Shown: positions 16,994 through 28,904, counted from the stretch's first letter. The stretch: DNA of 64,000 bases from Bacillus subtilis (GCF_008764245.1 NZ_VTQV01000015.1:22296-86295), one strand, 5' to 3'. The notes: generated by a model from the sequence alone, not told the origin. A program made the numbers and translations.

Positions 16994-18655
16994 ATGAATT
17001 GGACAGCGATCATTATGATGATTCAGCTTTTTTTCGGGATCATTATTGGGTTGTACTTTCTAAATTTATTGATGAACCAACGATCTCAAAAGGTTACCAT
17101 TGATAAAGAATCAAAAAAGGAAATGGATCATCTTAGGAAAATGCGAGGGATAAAGTTAACAGAACCTTTAGCAGAAAGAGTAAGACCAGCGAATTTTTCG
17201 GATATTGTGGGGCAGGAAGATGGAATTAAAGCGTTAAAGGCGGCTCTATGTGGGCCCAATCCGCAACATGTTATTATTTATGGACCACCGGGTGTGGGGA
17301 AAACAGCCGCTGCAAGGCTTGTTTTAGAAGAAGCTAAGAAAAATCAACGCTCACCTTTTCAGATGGATTCAGTGTTTGTAGAACTAGATGCAACGACGGC
17401 TAGGTTTGATGAAAGAGGAATAGCAGATCCCTTAATCGGTTCTGTTCATGATCCTATTTATCAAGGAGCTGGTGCCATGGGGCAAGCTGGAATTCCACAA
17501 CCAAAGCAAGGTGCTGTTTCCAATGCTCATGGCGGTGTTTTATTTATTGATGAAATCGGTGAGCTTCATCCGATTCAAATGAATAAACTATTAAAAGTAT
17601 TAGAAGATCGAAAAGTTTATTTTGAAAGTGCCTATTATAGTTCAGAGAATAATCAAATCCCGACTCATATTCATGATATTTTTAAGCGTGGACTTCCTGC
17701 AGATTTTCGTTTAATTGGAGCCACAACACGAACCCCTAATGAAATTCCACCAGCTATTCGTTCGCGATGTATGGAAGTATTTTTTCATGAACTAGAAAAA
17801 GGTGAAATTGAAATTGTTGCAAACAAAGCGGTAGATAAAATCAACTTCGCGATTGATGAGAAAGGTCTAAAATTGTTATCCTCTTACGCTAGAAATGGAC
17901 GGGAAGCAGTCAATATGATTCAAACCTCTGCTGGTTTAGCCATCATCGAGGACAGAGACTATATTCAAGATGTGGATATCGAGTGGGTAATTCGTTCGAG
18001 TCAGCTTGTCCCCCGTCATGAAAAATCAATACATTCGCAATCAAAAACAGGTGTGGTAAATGGTCTTGCGGTGACAGGACCCAATAGTGGAATGTTATTG
18101 GATATTGAAGTGACTGTGTTTCCAGTTGATAAAGGCTCGGTGCAAATTACAGGAATTATTGAAGAAGAGAATATTAATGGTCAAGGAAAAACCGTCAAAA
18201 GGAAAAGTATGGCAAAAGGCTCCATCGAAAATGTTTTAACTGTATTAAAAACAATGGGAGTTCCAGTTCAGCAGTATGATATTCATGTGAATTTTCCGGG
18301 AGGAATTCCCGCAGATGGTCCTTCTGCCGGTGTTGCGATGGCAGTAGGAATTTATTCGGCCATTTATAAAATACCGGTGGAACACACGGTGGCTATGACA
18401 GGAGAAATCGGGATTCATGGTGATATAAAGCCTGTTGGTGGCGTATACTCTAAAGTAAAAGCGGCAAAAATTGCTGGCGCTAAAACAGTCCTAATACCTG
18501 AAGAAAATATGCAATCCAATTTAAAAGAAATAGAAAAGGTCACAGTTATTCCCGTTAGCCGTCTAGAAGAAGCGTTGGAAGTTGCCTTAGTTAAAAAGGC
18601 AGGGCATGATCGAATCCTACCTGATTACTCAGCCCCTAATAAAAAAAGTGTGTAA
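16994..18655 (+). CDS. lonB: ATP-dependent protease LonB
   Basis: A 553-residue membrane-anchored Lon protease. One N-terminal membrane segment (IIMMIQLFFGIIIGLYFLN) is followed by an AAA+ module ([16 protein letters not shown]) and a C-terminal Lon protease domain with Ser in DGPSAGVAMA and the partner Lys downstream in the KVKAAKIAGAKT region. In B. subtilis lonB is expressed in the forespore under sigma-F. RBS GGGAGGG precedes the ATG. It lies upstream of lonA and is separated from it by a terminator. Confidence 0.95.
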   Translation: MNWTAIIMMIQLFFGIIIGLYFLNLLMNQRSQKVTIDKESKKEMDHLRKMRGIKLTEPLAERVRPANFSDIVGQEDGIKALKAALCGPNPQHVIIYGPPGVGKTAAARLVLEEAKKNQRSPFQMDSVFVELDATTARFDERGIADPLIGSVHDPIYQGAGAMGQAGIPQPKQGAVSNAHGGVLFIDEIGELHPIQMNKLLKVLEDRKVYFESAYYSSENNQIPTHIHDIFKRGLPADFRLIGATTRTPNEIPPAIRSRCMEVFFHELEKGEIEIVANKAVDKINFAIDEKGLKLLSSYARNGREAVNMIQTSAGLAIIEDRDYIQDVDIEWVIRSSQLVPRHEKSIHSQSKTGVVNGLAVTGPNSGMLLDIEVTVFPVDKGSVQITGIIEEENINGQGKTVKRKSMAKGSIENVLTVLKTMGVPVQQYDIHVNFPGGIPADGPSAGVAMAVGIYSAIYKIPVEHTVAMTGEIGIHGDIKPVGGVYSKVKAAKIAGAKTVLIPEENMQSNLKEIEKVTVIPVSRLEEALEVALVKKAGHDRILPDYSAPNKKSV

Positions 18656-18742
18656 CTCATGATAATAAGAGCAGTTTCTCGACATCATATGGCCATTTAA
18701 GCTAAAATGGACACAGTATGAATAAGGGAAATGGAAAAAAGG

Positions 18743-18770
18743 AGGCGCCCTTAAAGGCGCTTTCTCTTTT
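18743..18770 (+). terminator. lonB terminator
   Basis: GGCGCC-type stem (GCGCC 18745-18749 with GGCGC 18756-18760, extended by two outer pairs), 6-nt loop, then TTTCTCTTTT. The rest of the 18656-18910 gap shows only a short stretch resembling the repeat elements (TTTAGCTGTTCATCCTTTTGG). Confidence 0.75.
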
Positions 18771-18910
18771 CTTAGATTGAATAATTAGATGATGGGAATA
18801 AGTTAAATAGGGACGGTACTAGTTTCGCAGGTGATAAAGACCTACGCCTTTAGCTGTTCATCCTTTTGGCGTTTCCACATTTGTCTAAAATTAGCACGGA
18901 GGTAGTAAAT

Positions 18911-21235
18911 ATGACGAAAAAAATAGAGCCATTAGTGCCTCTATTGCCACTACGTGGGATGCTCGTTTTTCCAACAATGGTACTGCATCTTGATGTGGGG
19001 AGAGAACGCTCTGTTCAAGCTTTAGAACAGGCTATGCTAAATGATCATCTAATCTTTTTGACGACTCAAAAAGATATCGAGATTGAATCACCAGAGGATG
19101 AGGATTTATTCGAGATCGGCACATTGACAAAGGTTAAGCAGATGTTAAAGTTGCCTAACGGAACGATCCGTGTGCTTGTAGAGGGATTGAATCGTGCAAA
19201 GATAAAAAATATAAAGGACCAAGGTCTTTATTATGCTGTAGATCTTGAACGATATGATGAGGAAATCGATCAAGACTTTGAAATTCAAGCATTAAAGCGG
19301 ACCATGTTAGAGTATTTCGAACAATATATTAAGCTTTCGAAAAAAGTTTCTTCAGAAACCTTTGCAACAGTAGCCGATATAGATGAGCCTGGTCGAATGG
19401 CTGATATTATTGCATCCCATTTACCTTTAAAAATTCAAGATAAACAAGAGATTTTGGAAATCATTAACGTAAAAGAAAGATTAACGAAAGTGATCAACAT
19501 CATCCACAATGAAAGAGAAGTTTTAAATTTAGAAAAGAAAATTGGCCAAAGAGTTAAGCAATCGATTGATCGCACGCAAAAAGAATATTATTTACGTGAA
19601 CAGATGAAGGCTATCCAAAAAGAATTAGGGGATAAAGAGGGGAAAACGGGCGAAGTAGCAGATTTGTCGGAAAAAATCCGCGAAGCAAAAATGCCAGAAA
19701 ATGTCGAAAAGATTGCATTAAAAGAGTTAGATCGTTACGAAAAGATTCCTTCTTCCTCTGCTGAAAGTTCCGTTATTCGTACTTATATTGACTGGCTCAT
19801 TTCATTGCCTTGGTCAAATGCCACAAAAGATGATTTAAACATTCACAAAGCCGAAAAAATACTAGAACGGGATCACTACGGACTAGAGAAGGTCAAAGAA
19901 CGTGTGCTTGAATATCTTGCGGTGCAACAATTAACCAATTCATTAAGGAGTCCGATTTTATGTCTTGTCGGTCCACCCGGAGTAGGGAAAACAAGCTTAG
20001 CACGTTCGATTGCAGAATCAATGGGACGAAATTTCGTTCGTATCTCATTAGGTGGTGTACGCGATGAATCTGAAATTCGTGGACATCGGCGGACCTATGT
20101 GGGAGCTATGCCAGGGAGAATTATTCAAGGAATGAAAAAAGCGGGCGCAACTAACCCGGTATTTTTACTTGATGAAATAGATAAAATGTCCAATGACTTT
20201 CGGGGGGATCCTTCTTCAGCGATGTTAGAAGTATTGGACCCTGCCCAAAACGGTAGTTTTAGTGATCATTATATTGAAGAGCCATATGATCTATCAAAGG
20301 TAATGTTTTTGGCGACAGCTAATGATCTGGCTTCTATTCCAGGTCCACTTCGGGATCGAATGGAAATCATTTCGATTGCTGGTTATACAGAATTGGAAAA
20401 AATCCATATTGCGAAAGATCATCTGTTGCCTAGGCAGGTAAAAGATCATGGTCTTACAAAAGCTCAGCTCCAATTAAGAGATGATGCGATTAAAATTTTA
20501 GTTCGTTATTATACCCGAGAAGCTGGTGTTCGTGAATTGGACCGTCAGCTCGCCTCTATCTGTAGAAAAGCTGCCAAACTAATTGTTTCCGGTAAAAAGA
20601 AAAAGGTGGTTGTAACCGAGAAGTATTTGACAGAATTACTAGGAAAGAAAAAATATAGTTATGGACAAGCTGAACTTGAGGATCAAATCGGCGTAGCAAC
20701 CGGACTGGCTTATACCTCAGTGGGGGGAGACACATTACAAATAGAAGTTTCTTTATCTCCTGGTAAAGGGAAGCTTATTTTGACTGGAAAATTGGGAGAT
20801 GTAATGAAGGAATCGGCACAGGCAGCCTTTAGTTATGTTAGGTCAAAAGCAACTGAACTTAAACTTGATAAAGATTTTCATGAAACAACAGATATTCATA
20901 TCCATGTTCCTGAAGGAGCCGTTCCAAAAGATGGGCCCTCGGCTGGAATTACTATTGCAACTGCCCTTATTTCGGCTTTAACACAAAATCCTGTTAAAAA
21001 AGAAATCGGGATGACTGGGGAGATTACACTACGGGGAAGAGTTTTACCAATTGGCGGATTAAAAGAAAAATCATTAGCAGCTCATAGAGCGGGGATTACC
21101 ACAATTATAATGCCAAAGGAAAATGAAAAAGATATAGAAGATATTCCTGAGAGTGTTCAAAAGGATCTTACTTTTATTCCTGTGTCCCATGTAGATGAAG
21201 TTTTAAAAATCGCATTATCGGGGGCTAAAAAATGA
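18911..21235 (+). CDS. lonA: ATP-dependent protease LonA
   Basis: A 774-residue cytosolic Lon protease that degrades misfolded and regulatory proteins. The N-terminal substrate domain covers about residues 1-300. The AAA+ module has GPPGVGKT and FLLDEIDK. The protease domain has catalytic Ser677 (KDGPSAGIT) and Lys720 (LKEKS). Start ATG 18911 follows GGAGGT; a longer in-frame extension to 18866 lacks support. No CtsR or CIRCE operator was recognised upstream. The stop overlaps engB by 4 bp. Confidence 0.97.
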   Translation: MTKKIEPLVPLLPLRGMLVFPTMVLHLDVGRERSVQALEQAMLNDHLIFLTTQKDIEIESPEDEDLFEIGTLTKVKQMLKLPNGTIRVLVEGLNRAKIKNIKDQGLYYAVDLERYDEEIDQDFEIQALKRTMLEYFEQYIKLSKKVSSETFATVADIDEPGRMADIIASHLPLKIQDKQEILEIINVKERLTKVINIIHNEREVLNLEKKIGQRVKQSIDRTQKEYYLREQMKAIQKELGDKEGKTGEVADLSEKIREAKMPENVEKIALKELDRYEKIPSSSAESSVIRTYIDWLISLPWSNATKDDLNIHKAEKILERDHYGLEKVKERVLEYLAVQQLTNSLRSPILCLVGPPGVGKTSLARSIAESMGRNFVRISLGGVRDESEIRGHRRTYVGAMPGRIIQGMKKAGATNPVFLLDEIDKMSNDFRGDPSSAMLEVLDPAQNGSFSDHYIEEPYDLSKVMFLATANDLASIPGPLRDRMEIISIAGYTELEKIHIAKDHLLPRQVKDHGLTKAQLQLRDDAIKILVRYYTREAGVRELDRQLASICRKAAKLIVSGKKKKVVVTEKYLTELLGKKKYSYGQAELEDQIGVATGLAYTSVGGDTLQIEVSLSPGKGKLILTGKLGDVMKESAQAAFSYVRSKATELKLDKDFHETTDIHIHVPEGAVPKDGPSAGITIATALISALTQNPVKKEIGMTGEITLRGRVLPIGGLKEKSLAAHRAGITTIIMPKENEKDIEDIPESVQKDLTFIPVSHVDEVLKIALSGAKK

Positions 21236-21813
21236 AGGTAAATCATGCAGAGTTTATCATAAGCGCCGTTAAACCGGAGCAATACCCTGATGAAGGGTTA
21301 CCTGAATTCGCACTAGCGGGAAGATCCAATGTAGGGAAATCGTCCTTTATCAATAAAATGATTAACCGAAAAAGTCTTGCCCGTACTTCCTCCAAACCAG
21401 GAAAAACACAAACCTTAAATTATTATAAAATTGAAGATGCCTTATATTTTGTGGATGTTCCCGGGTATGGATTTGCGAAAGTGTCAAAAAAGGAACGGGA
21501 AAAATGGGGAGAAATGATTGAGACTTATCTCACAACAAGAGAGGAATTATGTGCTGTTTTGTTGATTGTCGATTTAAGACATCCGCCTACAAACGATGAT
21601 GTTTTAATGTATGATTTCCTAAAATACTATGACATTCCGTGTGCGATTATTGCTACAAAAGCGGATAAAATCCCTAAAGGAAAATGGGAAAAACATAAAA
21701 AAGTAGTGAAAGAAACCTTGAAACTGAAGCAAGATGATGAAATTGTCCTATTCTCAGCAGAAACAGGAATGGGTAAAGACAAAGCTTGGCGTATATTGGA
21801 CAAATGGGCATAA
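21232..21813 (+). CDS. engB: Ribosome biogenesis GTPase EngB (YsxC/YihA)
   Basis: A 193-residue essential GTPase acting in late 50S assembly. G motifs are GRSNVGKSS (G1), T-rich switch [11 protein letters not shown] (G2), DVPGYG (G3) and ATKADK (G4). It is coupled to lonA through an ATGA overlap, as in B. subtilis ysxC. A strong hairpin shared with the convergent gene follows. Confidence 0.96.
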   Translation: MKVNHAEFIISAVKPEQYPDEGLPEFALAGRSNVGKSSFINKMINRKSLARTSSKPGKTQTLNYYKIEDALYFVDVPGYGFAKVSKKEREKWGEMIETYLTTREELCAVLLIVDLRHPPTNDDVLMYDFLKYYDIPCAIIATKADKIPKGKWEKHKKVVKETLKLKQDDEIVLFSAETGMGKDKAWRILDKWA

Positions 21814-21820
21814 AATGAAA

Positions 21821-21849
21821 GAAGGCTTCCATCTTAAACGGAAGCCTTC
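21821..21849. terminator. Hairpin between convergent engB and ysxD
   Basis: Perfect 10-bp stem GAAGGCTTCC (21821-21830) / GGAAGCCTTC (21840-21849). No long T-run on the plus strand. It could act in both directions. Confidence 0.6.
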
Positions 21850-21863
21850 ATCAAGTTGTTTTC

Positions 21864-22355
21864 TTATTTTCTTTTATGGAAAAATAAAAAATATAAACCA
21901 AAAACCATTAAAAGATAAGGCCATGCTTGATCCATCCAGGCAATACTGTGTCCATTATTTAACATCCATTCTTTTAACTTGTCAATAAACAATAAGAAAA
22001 GAGAAATGGCGAGAAACAGAATGCCTTGGAATAAACCATTGCCAGTTTTCACGTAGGTAAGCAATAATCCGATGGAAATGAGTAGTAAAAAGATGCCGGA
22101 AATATCGATTGTTGTGTCCAATTGCTGAGCAATATGAAAATGAATACCCATTCCGGTTAACAGGACTCCGGGAAATATGAATGGGTAATCTTTTCCAGCA
22201 TAGCCATTTATAAGAAAGGCAATTCCGACAATCACGAATAGAGTAGGCCAAGAGTAAAAACCGTGAAATAGGGAAAAATGATAATACTGTAAAAGAAAAT
22301 AAATACCAAATCCAAATAGGATCATTCCTGAAAGTAGATAAGGTGGCTTTTTCAT
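21864..22355 (-). CDS. ysxD: Small multipass membrane protein (YsxD-like)
   Basis: A 163-residue protein with about six hydrophobic segments and a C-terminal basic tail HKRK. Segments such as PYLLSGMILFGFGIYFLLQY and WPTLFVIVGIAFLINGYAG resemble the LiaI/DUF5668 type transmembrane repeat. Position between engB and hemA and length match B. subtilis YsxD (165 residues, function unknown). Start ATG 22355 has AGGA upstream. Convergent to engB and divergent from hemA. Confidence 0.82.
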   Translation of the reverse strand: MKKPPYLLSGMILFGFGIYFLLQYYHFSLFHGFYSWPTLFVIVGIAFLINGYAGKDYPFIFPGVLLTGMGIHFHIAQQLDTTIDISGIFLLLISIGLLLTYVKTGNGLFQGILFLAISLFLLFIDKLKEWMLNNGHSIAWMDQAWPYLLMVFGLYFLFFHKRK

Positions 22356-22462
22356 AAAAAATCCTCAACTTCCTTAACGGGTGTTCAAAAAGCGATTTAG
22401 AACCCACATTAAAAATGATTACTCTAAATATAGCACATGTTTCAATATGTGTTCACATCTTT

Positions 22463-22493
22463 TTAGAATTCTTCTAATTAAGCATGTTATAAT
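22463..22493 (+). promoter_or_regulatory. hemA promoter with PerR-like operator
   Basis: A 7-1-7 palindrome TTAGAAT-T-CTTCTAA (22463-22477) overlaps the -35 region of a promoter whose -10 is TATAAT (22488-22493). The palindrome resembles the Per box consensus TTATAATNATTATAA (11 of 14 defined positions). In B. subtilis the hemAXCDBL operon is a known PerR target, so peroxide- and metal-responsive control is likely here too. Confidence 0.6.
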
Positions 22494-22541
22494 AAAGAGA
22501 ACGATCTTTGATGGACTTAAACTGGAGGTGCCATTTAACAA

Positions 22542-23891
22542 ATGCATATCATTGTTGTAGGCCTTAATCATAAAACAGCTCCAGTGGAAATAAGGGAACG
22601 TTTAGCGTTCTCCGAATCTGAGCTGCCTTTAGCGATGGCATCCTTAAAGCAACAAAAAAGTATTCTTGAGAATGTCATTGTTTCTACTTGTAATCGAACA
22701 GAAATCTATGCGGTTGTTGACCAGATCCATACAGGTCGATATTATATAAAATCCTTTTTAGCGAATTGGTTTCATATGGATCTCGATGTGTTTGGAGATT
22801 ATTTATACATTCATGAAAAAGATTTGGCTGTGGAGCATCTATTCAAGGTAATCTGTGGTTTAAATTCCATGGTCATTGGTGAGACGCAAATATTAGGACA
22901 AATTCGTAATAGCTTTTTAAATGCTCAGGAAAATAAAACAACAGGGACTGTTTTCAATCATCTAATGAAACAGGCGATTGCCCTTGCGAAGAAAGCTCAT
23001 TCAGAAACCGATATCGGAGCAAATGCTGTTTCTGTCAGTTACGCTGCAGTTGAATTAGCCAAGAAAATCTTTGGGGATTTACAAAATAAGCATGTCTTGG
23101 TCATTGGTGCAGGGAAAATGGGAGAGTTGGCCATTAAAAATCTTTATTCCAATGGTGCCAAGCAAGTGACGGTCATAAACCGTACTTTTGAAAAATCCCA
23201 GCAGCTTGCTCAAAAATTTGCTGGTCAAGCTAAGTCACTAAATGAATTACAATGTGCTGTAATGGAGGCGGACATTGTGATTAGTTCAACAGGTGCTAAT
23301 GGCTATATCATCAAAAAAGACATGCTCGTAGAAATGGAAAAAATGAGAAAAGGCAGACCGCTATTCTTACTAGATATTGCGGTTCCGCGTGATTTAGATC
23401 CTGAGATTGCGGAACTCGAAAATGCGTTTTTATATGATATCGATGACCTAGAAGGAATTGTAGAAGCCAATCTAGAAGAACGTAGATTAGCAGCAGAAAA
23501 AATTTATATCATGATAAATGAAGAATTAAATGATTTTAATGTATGGCTTCATACTCTTGGAGTGGTACCCGTGATTACCTCATTAAGGGAAAAAGCCCTT
23601 GCGATCCAGGCGGAGACGATGAATAGCATTGAACGAAAAATGCCTAATTTATCTGAAAGAGAAAGAAAAGTGTTAAATAAACATACAAAAAGTATCATCA
23701 ATCAGTTATTGAAAGATCCTATTTTGCAAATTAAAGAAATGGCTGGTGAGCCACAGGCAGCAGAGAAAATAGCCCTATTTCAGCAAATCTTTCAATTGGA
23801 AACAGCGGAAGATGAATATACAAAAGAAACAACGGTTAAACCATTAACAAAAGAAGCAGCTAATAAAAAAGCTCCCCTTTTTCAATCGTAA
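22542..23891 (+). CDS. hemA: Glutamyl-tRNA reductase
   Basis: A 449-residue enzyme for the first committed step of C5-pathway haem synthesis: it reduces glutamyl-tRNA(Glu) to glutamate-1-semialdehyde with NADPH. The nucleophile is Cys50 in STCNRTEIY. The NADPH domain contains [17 protein letters not shown]. The C-terminal dimerisation helix region is charged. GGAGGTG lies 11 nt before the ATG. First gene of hemAXCDBL. Confidence 0.97.
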   Translation: MHIIVVGLNHKTAPVEIRERLAFSESELPLAMASLKQQKSILENVIVSTCNRTEIYAVVDQIHTGRYYIKSFLANWFHMDLDVFGDYLYIHEKDLAVEHLFKVICGLNSMVIGETQILGQIRNSFLNAQENKTTGTVFNHLMKQAIALAKKAHSETDIGANAVSVSYAAVELAKKIFGDLQNKHVLVIGAGKMGELAIKNLYSNGAKQVTVINRTFEKSQQLAQKFAGQAKSLNELQCAVMEADIVISSTGANGYIIKKDMLVEMEKMRKGRPLFLLDIAVPRDLDPEIAELENAFLYDIDDLEGIVEANLEERRLAAEKIYIMINEELNDFNVWLHTLGVVPVITSLREKALAIQAETMNSIERKMPNLSERERKVLNKHTKSIINQLLKDPILQIKEMAGEPQAAEKIALFQQIFQLETAEDEYTKETTVKPLTKEAANKKAPLFQS

Positions 23892-23903
23892 GAGGGAATG
23901 AAG

Positions 23904-24731
23904 ATGATTTCACTTATGATGGTTAGGTTACCAGAGCTTATTATTGTCCTCTACGCTTTATCGATATTATTTTACTTTATTGATTTTATTGGACAAAATC
24001 GGAAGGCAAGCCAGCTTGCCTTCCGCCTGTTGTCAATTGTTTGGTTATTACAAACAATTTTTTTGTTTTTCTATATGTTCCATACAGGCAGGTTTCCGAT
24101 TCTTACCCTTTTTGAGGGGCTTTATTTTTATTCATGGGTGTTAATTACTTTATCCTTAGCGATTCATAAAATTTCTAAAGTTGATTTCACTATTTTTTTT
24201 ACAAATATTGTTGGCTTTACGATTATGACGATACATGCCTTTGCTCCTGGTCAAATGCCTTCAATGGCTGACCAACTGATCTCAGAGTTACTATTTATTC
24301 ATGTGACAATGGCCATTTTTTCTTATGGGGCGTTTACATTATCCTTTGTGTTTTCGATTCTATATTTATTGCAATACAAACTATTAAAAGAGAAAAAATG
24401 GTTCAAAACACTCTGGCGTTTAGGAGATTTAAAGAAACTAGAACGCATGTCTTATGTTTTGAATGTCATTGCCGTGCCAATCCTACTATTAAGTCTGATC
24501 CTAGGTTTACAATGGGCATTAATAAAGCTTTCCGTGTTTCAATGGTATGATCCAAAGATTATCGGGTCCTTTTTATTGATCATAATCTATGGAATCTGGC
24601 TTTTTTTACGATTAAAAAGAGAATTCAATGGGAAACGTTTAGCCATCTGGAATTGTGCTGCCTTTTTAATTTTGTTAATTAATTTCTTTTTAGTTAGTCG
24701 TATATCTACTTTTCATATTTGGTATCATTAG
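23904..24731 (+). CDS. hemX: HemX, membrane protein of the cytochrome c assembly family
   Basis: A 275-residue protein with eight hydrophobic segments, related to CcsA/CcmC cytochrome assembly proteins. In B. subtilis HemX lowers the HemA level. ATG 23904 is chosen because AGAGGG lies 7 nt upstream; the ATG at 23898 is too close to it. It lies between hemA and hemC. Confidence 0.92.
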   Translation: MISLMMVRLPELIIVLYALSILFYFIDFIGQNRKASQLAFRLLSIVWLLQTIFLFFYMFHTGRFPILTLFEGLYFYSWVLITLSLAIHKISKVDFTIFFTNIVGFTIMTIHAFAPGQMPSMADQLISELLFIHVTMAIFSYGAFTLSFVFSILYLLQYKLLKEKKWFKTLWRLGDLKKLERMSYVLNVIAVPILLLSLILGLQWALIKLSVFQWYDPKIIGSFLLIIIYGIWLFLRLKREFNGKRLAIWNCAAFLILLINFFLVSRISTFHIWYH

Positions 24732-24754
24732 GTAAGTTTAAGGAGGAAATACTG

Positions 24755-25693
24755 TTGAGAAAAATTGTCATTGGGTCGAGAAGAAGTAATCTAGCCCTTA
24801 AACAAACAAATTGGGTGCGAGAGCAATTAGAAAAGATAGGAGGCCCCTTTGAATTTGAAATTAAGGAAATAATGACAAAGGGAGATCGGATCTTAGATGT
24901 CACTCTTTCAAAAGTTGGTGGAAAAGGCTTGTTTGTGAAAGAAATAGAGCAGGCACTTCTGGATGGAGAAATTGATATGGCTGTGCATAGTATGAAGGAT
25001 GTTCCAGCCGTCCTTCCAGGTGGATTGACGATCGGTAGTATTCCGGAACGAGAAGATTTTCGAGATGTCTTCATTTCCAATCAACATATTGGCTTAAAGG
25101 ATTTGCCGTCTGGCGCTATCATTGGTACTAGTAGCCTGAGGAGAAGTGCACAAATTTTAGCGATTCGTCCTGATCTGGAAATTAAGTGGATAAGAGGGAA
25201 TATTGAAACACGTTTATCAAAGTTAAAAACGGGTGATTATGATGCGATTATCCTAGCTGCAGCGGGATTAAAACGTATGGATTGGGATGAAGACCTTATT
25301 ACAGAATATCTTGAACCCGAAACTTGTTTGCCTGCCATTGGACAGGGTGCATTAGGAATCGAGTGTCGAGAAAGTGACGTAGAATTGCTTGATCTTTTAA
25401 GTGAGCTGACATGTGAAACAACGGCACAAACCGTGGAAGCGGAGAGAGCTTTTCTTCATAAAATGGAGGGAAGTTGCCAAGTTCCCATTGCTGGTTTAGC
25501 AAAGTTATTGGATGAAAATCAAGTTCAATTAACGGCACTAGTGGCCTCGCCAGATGGGAAAAAGATTTATAAAGAAACCCTTAAAGGTAAGGAGCCAAAA
25601 TTAGTTGGAGAACAAGCGGCTTCTCTTTTAAGTGAACAAGGGGCGAAAGAATTAATTGACCAAGTAAGGGAAGATTTGGCCAATGAATCTTAG
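24755..25693 (+). CDS. hemC: Hydroxymethylbilane synthase (porphobilinogen deaminase)
   Basis: A 312-residue enzyme that condenses four porphobilinogens into hydroxymethylbilane. N-terminal [16 protein letters not shown] and central [11 protein letters not shown] are family signatures. The dipyrromethane cofactor attaches to Cys241 in EGSCQVPIA. The start is TTG 24755 with AAGGAGGAA upstream; a GTG or ATG further up would overlap hemX without a site. Overlaps hemD by 11 bp. Confidence 0.96.
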   Translation: MRKIVIGSRRSNLALKQTNWVREQLEKIGGPFEFEIKEIMTKGDRILDVTLSKVGGKGLFVKEIEQALLDGEIDMAVHSMKDVPAVLPGGLTIGSIPEREDFRDVFISNQHIGLKDLPSGAIIGTSSLRRSAQILAIRPDLEIKWIRGNIETRLSKLKTGDYDAIILAAAGLKRMDWDEDLITEYLEPETCLPAIGQGALGIECRESDVELLDLLSELTCETTAQTVEAERAFLHKMEGSCQVPIAGLAKLLDENQVQLTALVASPDGKKIYKETLKGKEPKLVGEQAASLLSEQGAKELIDQVREDLANES

Positions 25694-26498
25694 GCAAAAG
25701 CCCTTAAAAGGACAACATGTTTTAATTACTAGGGGTGGAGAGCAAGGAGCAAAGTTTTGTATGGATGTGGCATCAGCTGGGGGAATTCCTCATATGATCC
25801 CTCTTATTGATTTTCGCAAGTTTACTGACCCTAATCAAACTTATTATCTTCACCATCTTAGCGAATATGACTGGATCATTTTTACAAGTAAAAATGGTGT
25901 GTATTATTTTTTTGAACAGGTGAAAAATCATTTGGATGACATTCGCATCCTAGGTCAATCCATTCAATTTGCTGTTGTTGGAGAAAAGACAAAAGAGGCT
26001 TTGGATCGCTATCATATCAATTCGTGTTTTATGCCACATATTTTTACAGCAGAGGATTTCGTTCAAGAGTTCTTTCAAACTGGTTATTCAGCAAAAAAAG
26101 TATTGATTCCCAAGGGGAATTTGGCAAAACAAACGATAGCGGAAGGATTTCGAAGTAGGGGGATTCCTGCGGATGAATGGATCATATATGAAACATTCTA
26201 TCCTGCTGTACAGAGTGACCAATTACAGAAATTATTAAAAGAGGATATTTTGGATGTCGCTACTTTTACCAGTCCTTCTACTTTTAATCATTTTATGAAA
26301 ATAGTGAAACCACCATTAACCCAGCACATACGCCGATTGACTTTCGCTGCCATTGGGACTGTGACAAAAAGAGTAATAGAAAATGAAGGGTATCACGTTC
26401 AGATTTGTCCGGAAAAATTTACAATGGATGATTTGTTTCAGGAAATATCCGATTATTATCAAGAAGGGGAGGAAAGGAAAGATGGACATGAACTTTGA
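25683..26498 (+). CDS. hemD: Uroporphyrinogen-III synthase
   Basis: A 271-residue enzyme that cyclises hydroxymethylbilane with inversion of ring D. The family is poorly conserved; visible marks are LITRGGEQG at the start, [25 protein letters not shown], and [11 protein letters not shown] and [12 protein letters not shown] near the end. It overlaps both hemC (11 bp) and hemB (17 bp), indicating strong coupling. Confidence 0.93.
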   Translation: MNLRQKPLKGQHVLITRGGEQGAKFCMDVASAGGIPHMIPLIDFRKFTDPNQTYYLHHLSEYDWIIFTSKNGVYYFFEQVKNHLDDIRILGQSIQFAVVGEKTKEALDRYHINSCFMPHIFTAEDFVQEFFQTGYSAKKVLIPKGNLAKQTIAEGFRSRGIPADEWIIYETFYPAVQSDQLQKLLKEDILDVATFTSPSTFNHFMKIVKPPLTQHIRRLTFAAIGTVTKRVIENEGYHVQICPEKFTMDDLFQEISDYYQEGEERKDGHEL

Positions 26499-27459
26499 TC
26501 GTCATAGACGTTTGCGGAGTTCCGCAAATATGAGGGCGTTAGTTCGCGAAACTCATTTAAGAGCGGAGGATTTTATTTACCCTTTGTTTATTGTTGAAGG
26601 GAAACAGCAAAAACAGGAAATTTCCTCCATGCCCGGGATCTATCAAATCTCACTAGATTTAATGAAGCAGGAGCTTGATGAAATTGTCCAACTTGGTATT
26701 AAGGCTGTGATCTTGTTTGGGGTTCCAGAAGAAAAAGATGAATGTGGAACTGGGGCTTACCATGATCACGGAATTGTTCAAGAAGCAACTCGTGAAGTGA
26801 AGAAACATTATCCAGAACTACTCGTTGTCGCAGATACTTGTCTTTGTGAGTATACGGATCATGGTCATTGTGGGGTAGTGAAGGATGGGGAAGTCCTCAA
26901 TGATGAAAGTTTGCAGCTTTTAGTCAAAACCTCCGTTAGCCAAGCACAAGCAGGAGCCGATATTATTGCTCCATCTAATATGATGGACGGCTTTGTGACC
27001 GCCATTCGCCGTGGCTTGGATGAGGCTGGCTTTAAAGAAATTCCGATTATGTCCTATGCAGTGAAATACTCTTCTGCTTTTTATGGACCATTCCGGGAAG
27101 CAGCCAATAGTGCGCCACAGTTTGGGGATCGAAAAACCTACCAAATGGATCCGGCTAACCGCTTGGAAGCATTAAGAGAAGCACATTCGGACATTGAAGA
27201 AGGAGCTGATTTCCTTATTATAAAACCAGCCCTTTCCTATATGGATATTATTCGCGATGTAAAAAATGAATGTCACTTACCAATCGTCGCTTACAATGTG
27301 AGTGGGGAGTATTCCATGGTAAAGGCTGCGGCTGCCAATGGCTGGATCGATGAAAAGGCAATCGTGCTAGAATCCTTAACAAGTATGAAAAGAGCAGGAG
27401 CCGATTTAATTATATCCTACTTTGCTAAAGACGTAGCGAAGTGGTTACAGGAAGGCTAA
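26482..27459 (+). CDS. hemB: Delta-aminolevulinic acid dehydratase (porphobilinogen synthase)
   Basis: A 325-residue enzyme joining two aminolevulinates to porphobilinogen. The zinc-type active site is visible as [13 protein letters not shown] with three cysteines. The Schiff-base lysines lie in SYAVKYSS and in [15 protein letters not shown] 26482 follows AGGGGAGGAAAGG; the upstream open frame overlapping hemD is not used. Confidence 0.97.
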   Translation: MDMNFDRHRRLRSSANMRALVRETHLRAEDFIYPLFIVEGKQQKQEISSMPGIYQISLDLMKQELDEIVQLGIKAVILFGVPEEKDECGTGAYHDHGIVQEATREVKKHYPELLVVADTCLCEYTDHGHCGVVKDGEVLNDESLQLLVKTSVSQAQAGADIIAPSNMMDGFVTAIRRGLDEAGFKEIPIMSYAVKYSSAFYGPFREAANSAPQFGDRKTYQMDPANRLEALREAHSDIEEGADFLIIKPALSYMDIIRDVKNECHLPIVAYNVSGEYSMVKAAAANGWIDEKAIVLESLTSMKRAGADLIISYFAKDVAKWLQEG

Positions 27460-27505
27460 CATCGAACAAAAATGGAAAATAGATCATAATGGAGGTATAA
27501 ATGAC

Positions 27506-28795
27506 ATGCGTTCTTATGAAAATTCCCGGAAGGCTTATGAAAAAGCTGTACATTTAATGCCTGGTGGTGTCAATAGTCCGGTACGGGCATTTAAATCCGT
27601 TGATATGGATCCAATTTTTATGGAAAGAGGAAAAGGATCTCATATTTATGACATTGATGGCAATGAATATATTGATTATGTGCTCTCATGGGGACCACTC
27701 ATCCTTGGACATACGAATGAGCAAGTTGTAGAAGCTTTGAAAAAAACAGCGGAAAATGGTACAAGCTTTGGTGCACCAACCATCATGGAAAATAAATTGG
27801 CAGAGCTAGTCATCGAAAGAGTCCCTTCCATTGAAATGATTCGAATGGTTTCCTCGGGTACAGAGGCGACGATGAGTGCCCTTCGAGTAGCACGGGGATA
27901 TACAGGTCGTAATAAAATATTGAAGTTTGAAGGTTGTTATCATGGTCATGGTGATTCCCTGTTAATTAAAGCCGGATCAGGGGTAGCTACTCTTGGCTTG
28001 CCTGATAGTCCAGGTGTTCCTGAGGGAATCGCTAAAAATACGATTACGGTCGCTTATAATGATCTTGAAGGAGCTAAAGCAGCTTTTGAACAATTTGGAG
28101 AAGATATAGCAGGTGTCATTGTGGAACCTGTGGCTGGCAATATGGGCGTGGTCCCACCTAAACCAGGCTTTTTACAAGGGCTTCGCGAGTTGACAACAGA
28201 ATATGGATCTCTCCTCATATTTGATGAAGTGATGACTGGGTTCCGAGTGGGCTATAACTGTGCCCAAGGGTACTTCGGTATTCTACCTGATTTAACTTGT
28301 TTAGGTAAGGTAATCGGCGGAGGGCTTCCTGTAGGAGCTTTTGGCGGGAAAGCGGAGATTATGGAAAAAGTCGCTCCGAGTGGTCCGATTTATCAAGCCG
28401 GAACTTTGTCTGGAAATCCGCTTGCCATGACTGCCGGGTATGAAACACTCATTCAATTAACACCTGATTCCTATAAGGAGTTTATCCGAAAAGGAGATCT
28501 TTTAGAAGAAGGATTAAAAGCAGCCGCAGAAAAACATCATATCCCTCATACGATTAATCGGGCTGGCTCGATGATTGGTCTCTTCTTTACGAATGAGGAT
28601 GTATATAATTTTGAAAAAGCGAAAACGTCCGATCTGCAATTATTTGCGGCCTATTATAAAGAAATGGCGAATCAAGGTGTCTTTTTGCCACCATCTCAAT
28701 TTGAAGGAATCTTTCTTTCTACAGCCCATACAGATGCGGATATTGAAAAAACAATACAAGCCGCTGAACGGGCATTTGCAAACTTAATAAGCTAA
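27506..28795 (+). CDS. hemL: Glutamate-1-semialdehyde 2,1-aminomutase
   Basis: A 429-residue PLP enzyme that turns glutamate-1-semialdehyde into 5-aminolevulinate. PLP-binding Lys268 lies in [17 protein letters not shown]. The N-terminal signature [12 protein letters not shown] is typical. RBS GGAGGT. Last gene of the haem operon, ending in a strong terminator that overlaps its stop codon. Confidence 0.97.
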   Translation: MRSYENSRKAYEKAVHLMPGGVNSPVRAFKSVDMDPIFMERGKGSHIYDIDGNEYIDYVLSWGPLILGHTNEQVVEALKKTAENGTSFGAPTIMENKLAELVIERVPSIEMIRMVSSGTEATMSALRVARGYTGRNKILKFEGCYHGHGDSLLIKAGSGVATLGLPDSPGVPEGIAKNTITVAYNDLEGAKAAFEQFGEDIAGVIVEPVAGNMGVVPPKPGFLQGLRELTTEYGSLLIFDEVMTGFRVGYNCAQGYFGILPDLTCLGKVIGGGLPVGAFGGKAEIMEKVAPSGPIYQAGTLSGNPLAMTAGYETLIQLTPDSYKEFIRKGDLLEEGLKAAAEKHHIPHTINRAGSMIGLFFTNEDVYNFEKAKTSDLQLFAAYYKEMANQGVFLPPSQFEGIFLSTAHTDADIEKTIQAAERAFANLIS

Positions 28796-28834
28796 AGAAA
28801 AAGAATGGCATGATGCCATTCTTTTTCTTTTTTC
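28794..28834 (+). terminator. Terminator of the hem operon
   Basis: A perfect 17-bp stem (28794-28810 with 28814-28830) around a 3-nt loop TGA, followed by T residues. It begins inside the hemL stop codon. Confidence 0.9.
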
Positions 28835-28904
28835 ATAAAAACCTGGGGAGGGTCATAGAGTATAGGGAGAAATATTTTTCATTGGAACGAAAGGAGGAAT
28901 GAAT

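Noticed and set aside
21982..22407. 141-codon minus-strand frame overlapping ysxD
   Set aside because: The other frame encodes the membrane protein with a good RBS and conserved position; this one shows no membrane or family pattern.
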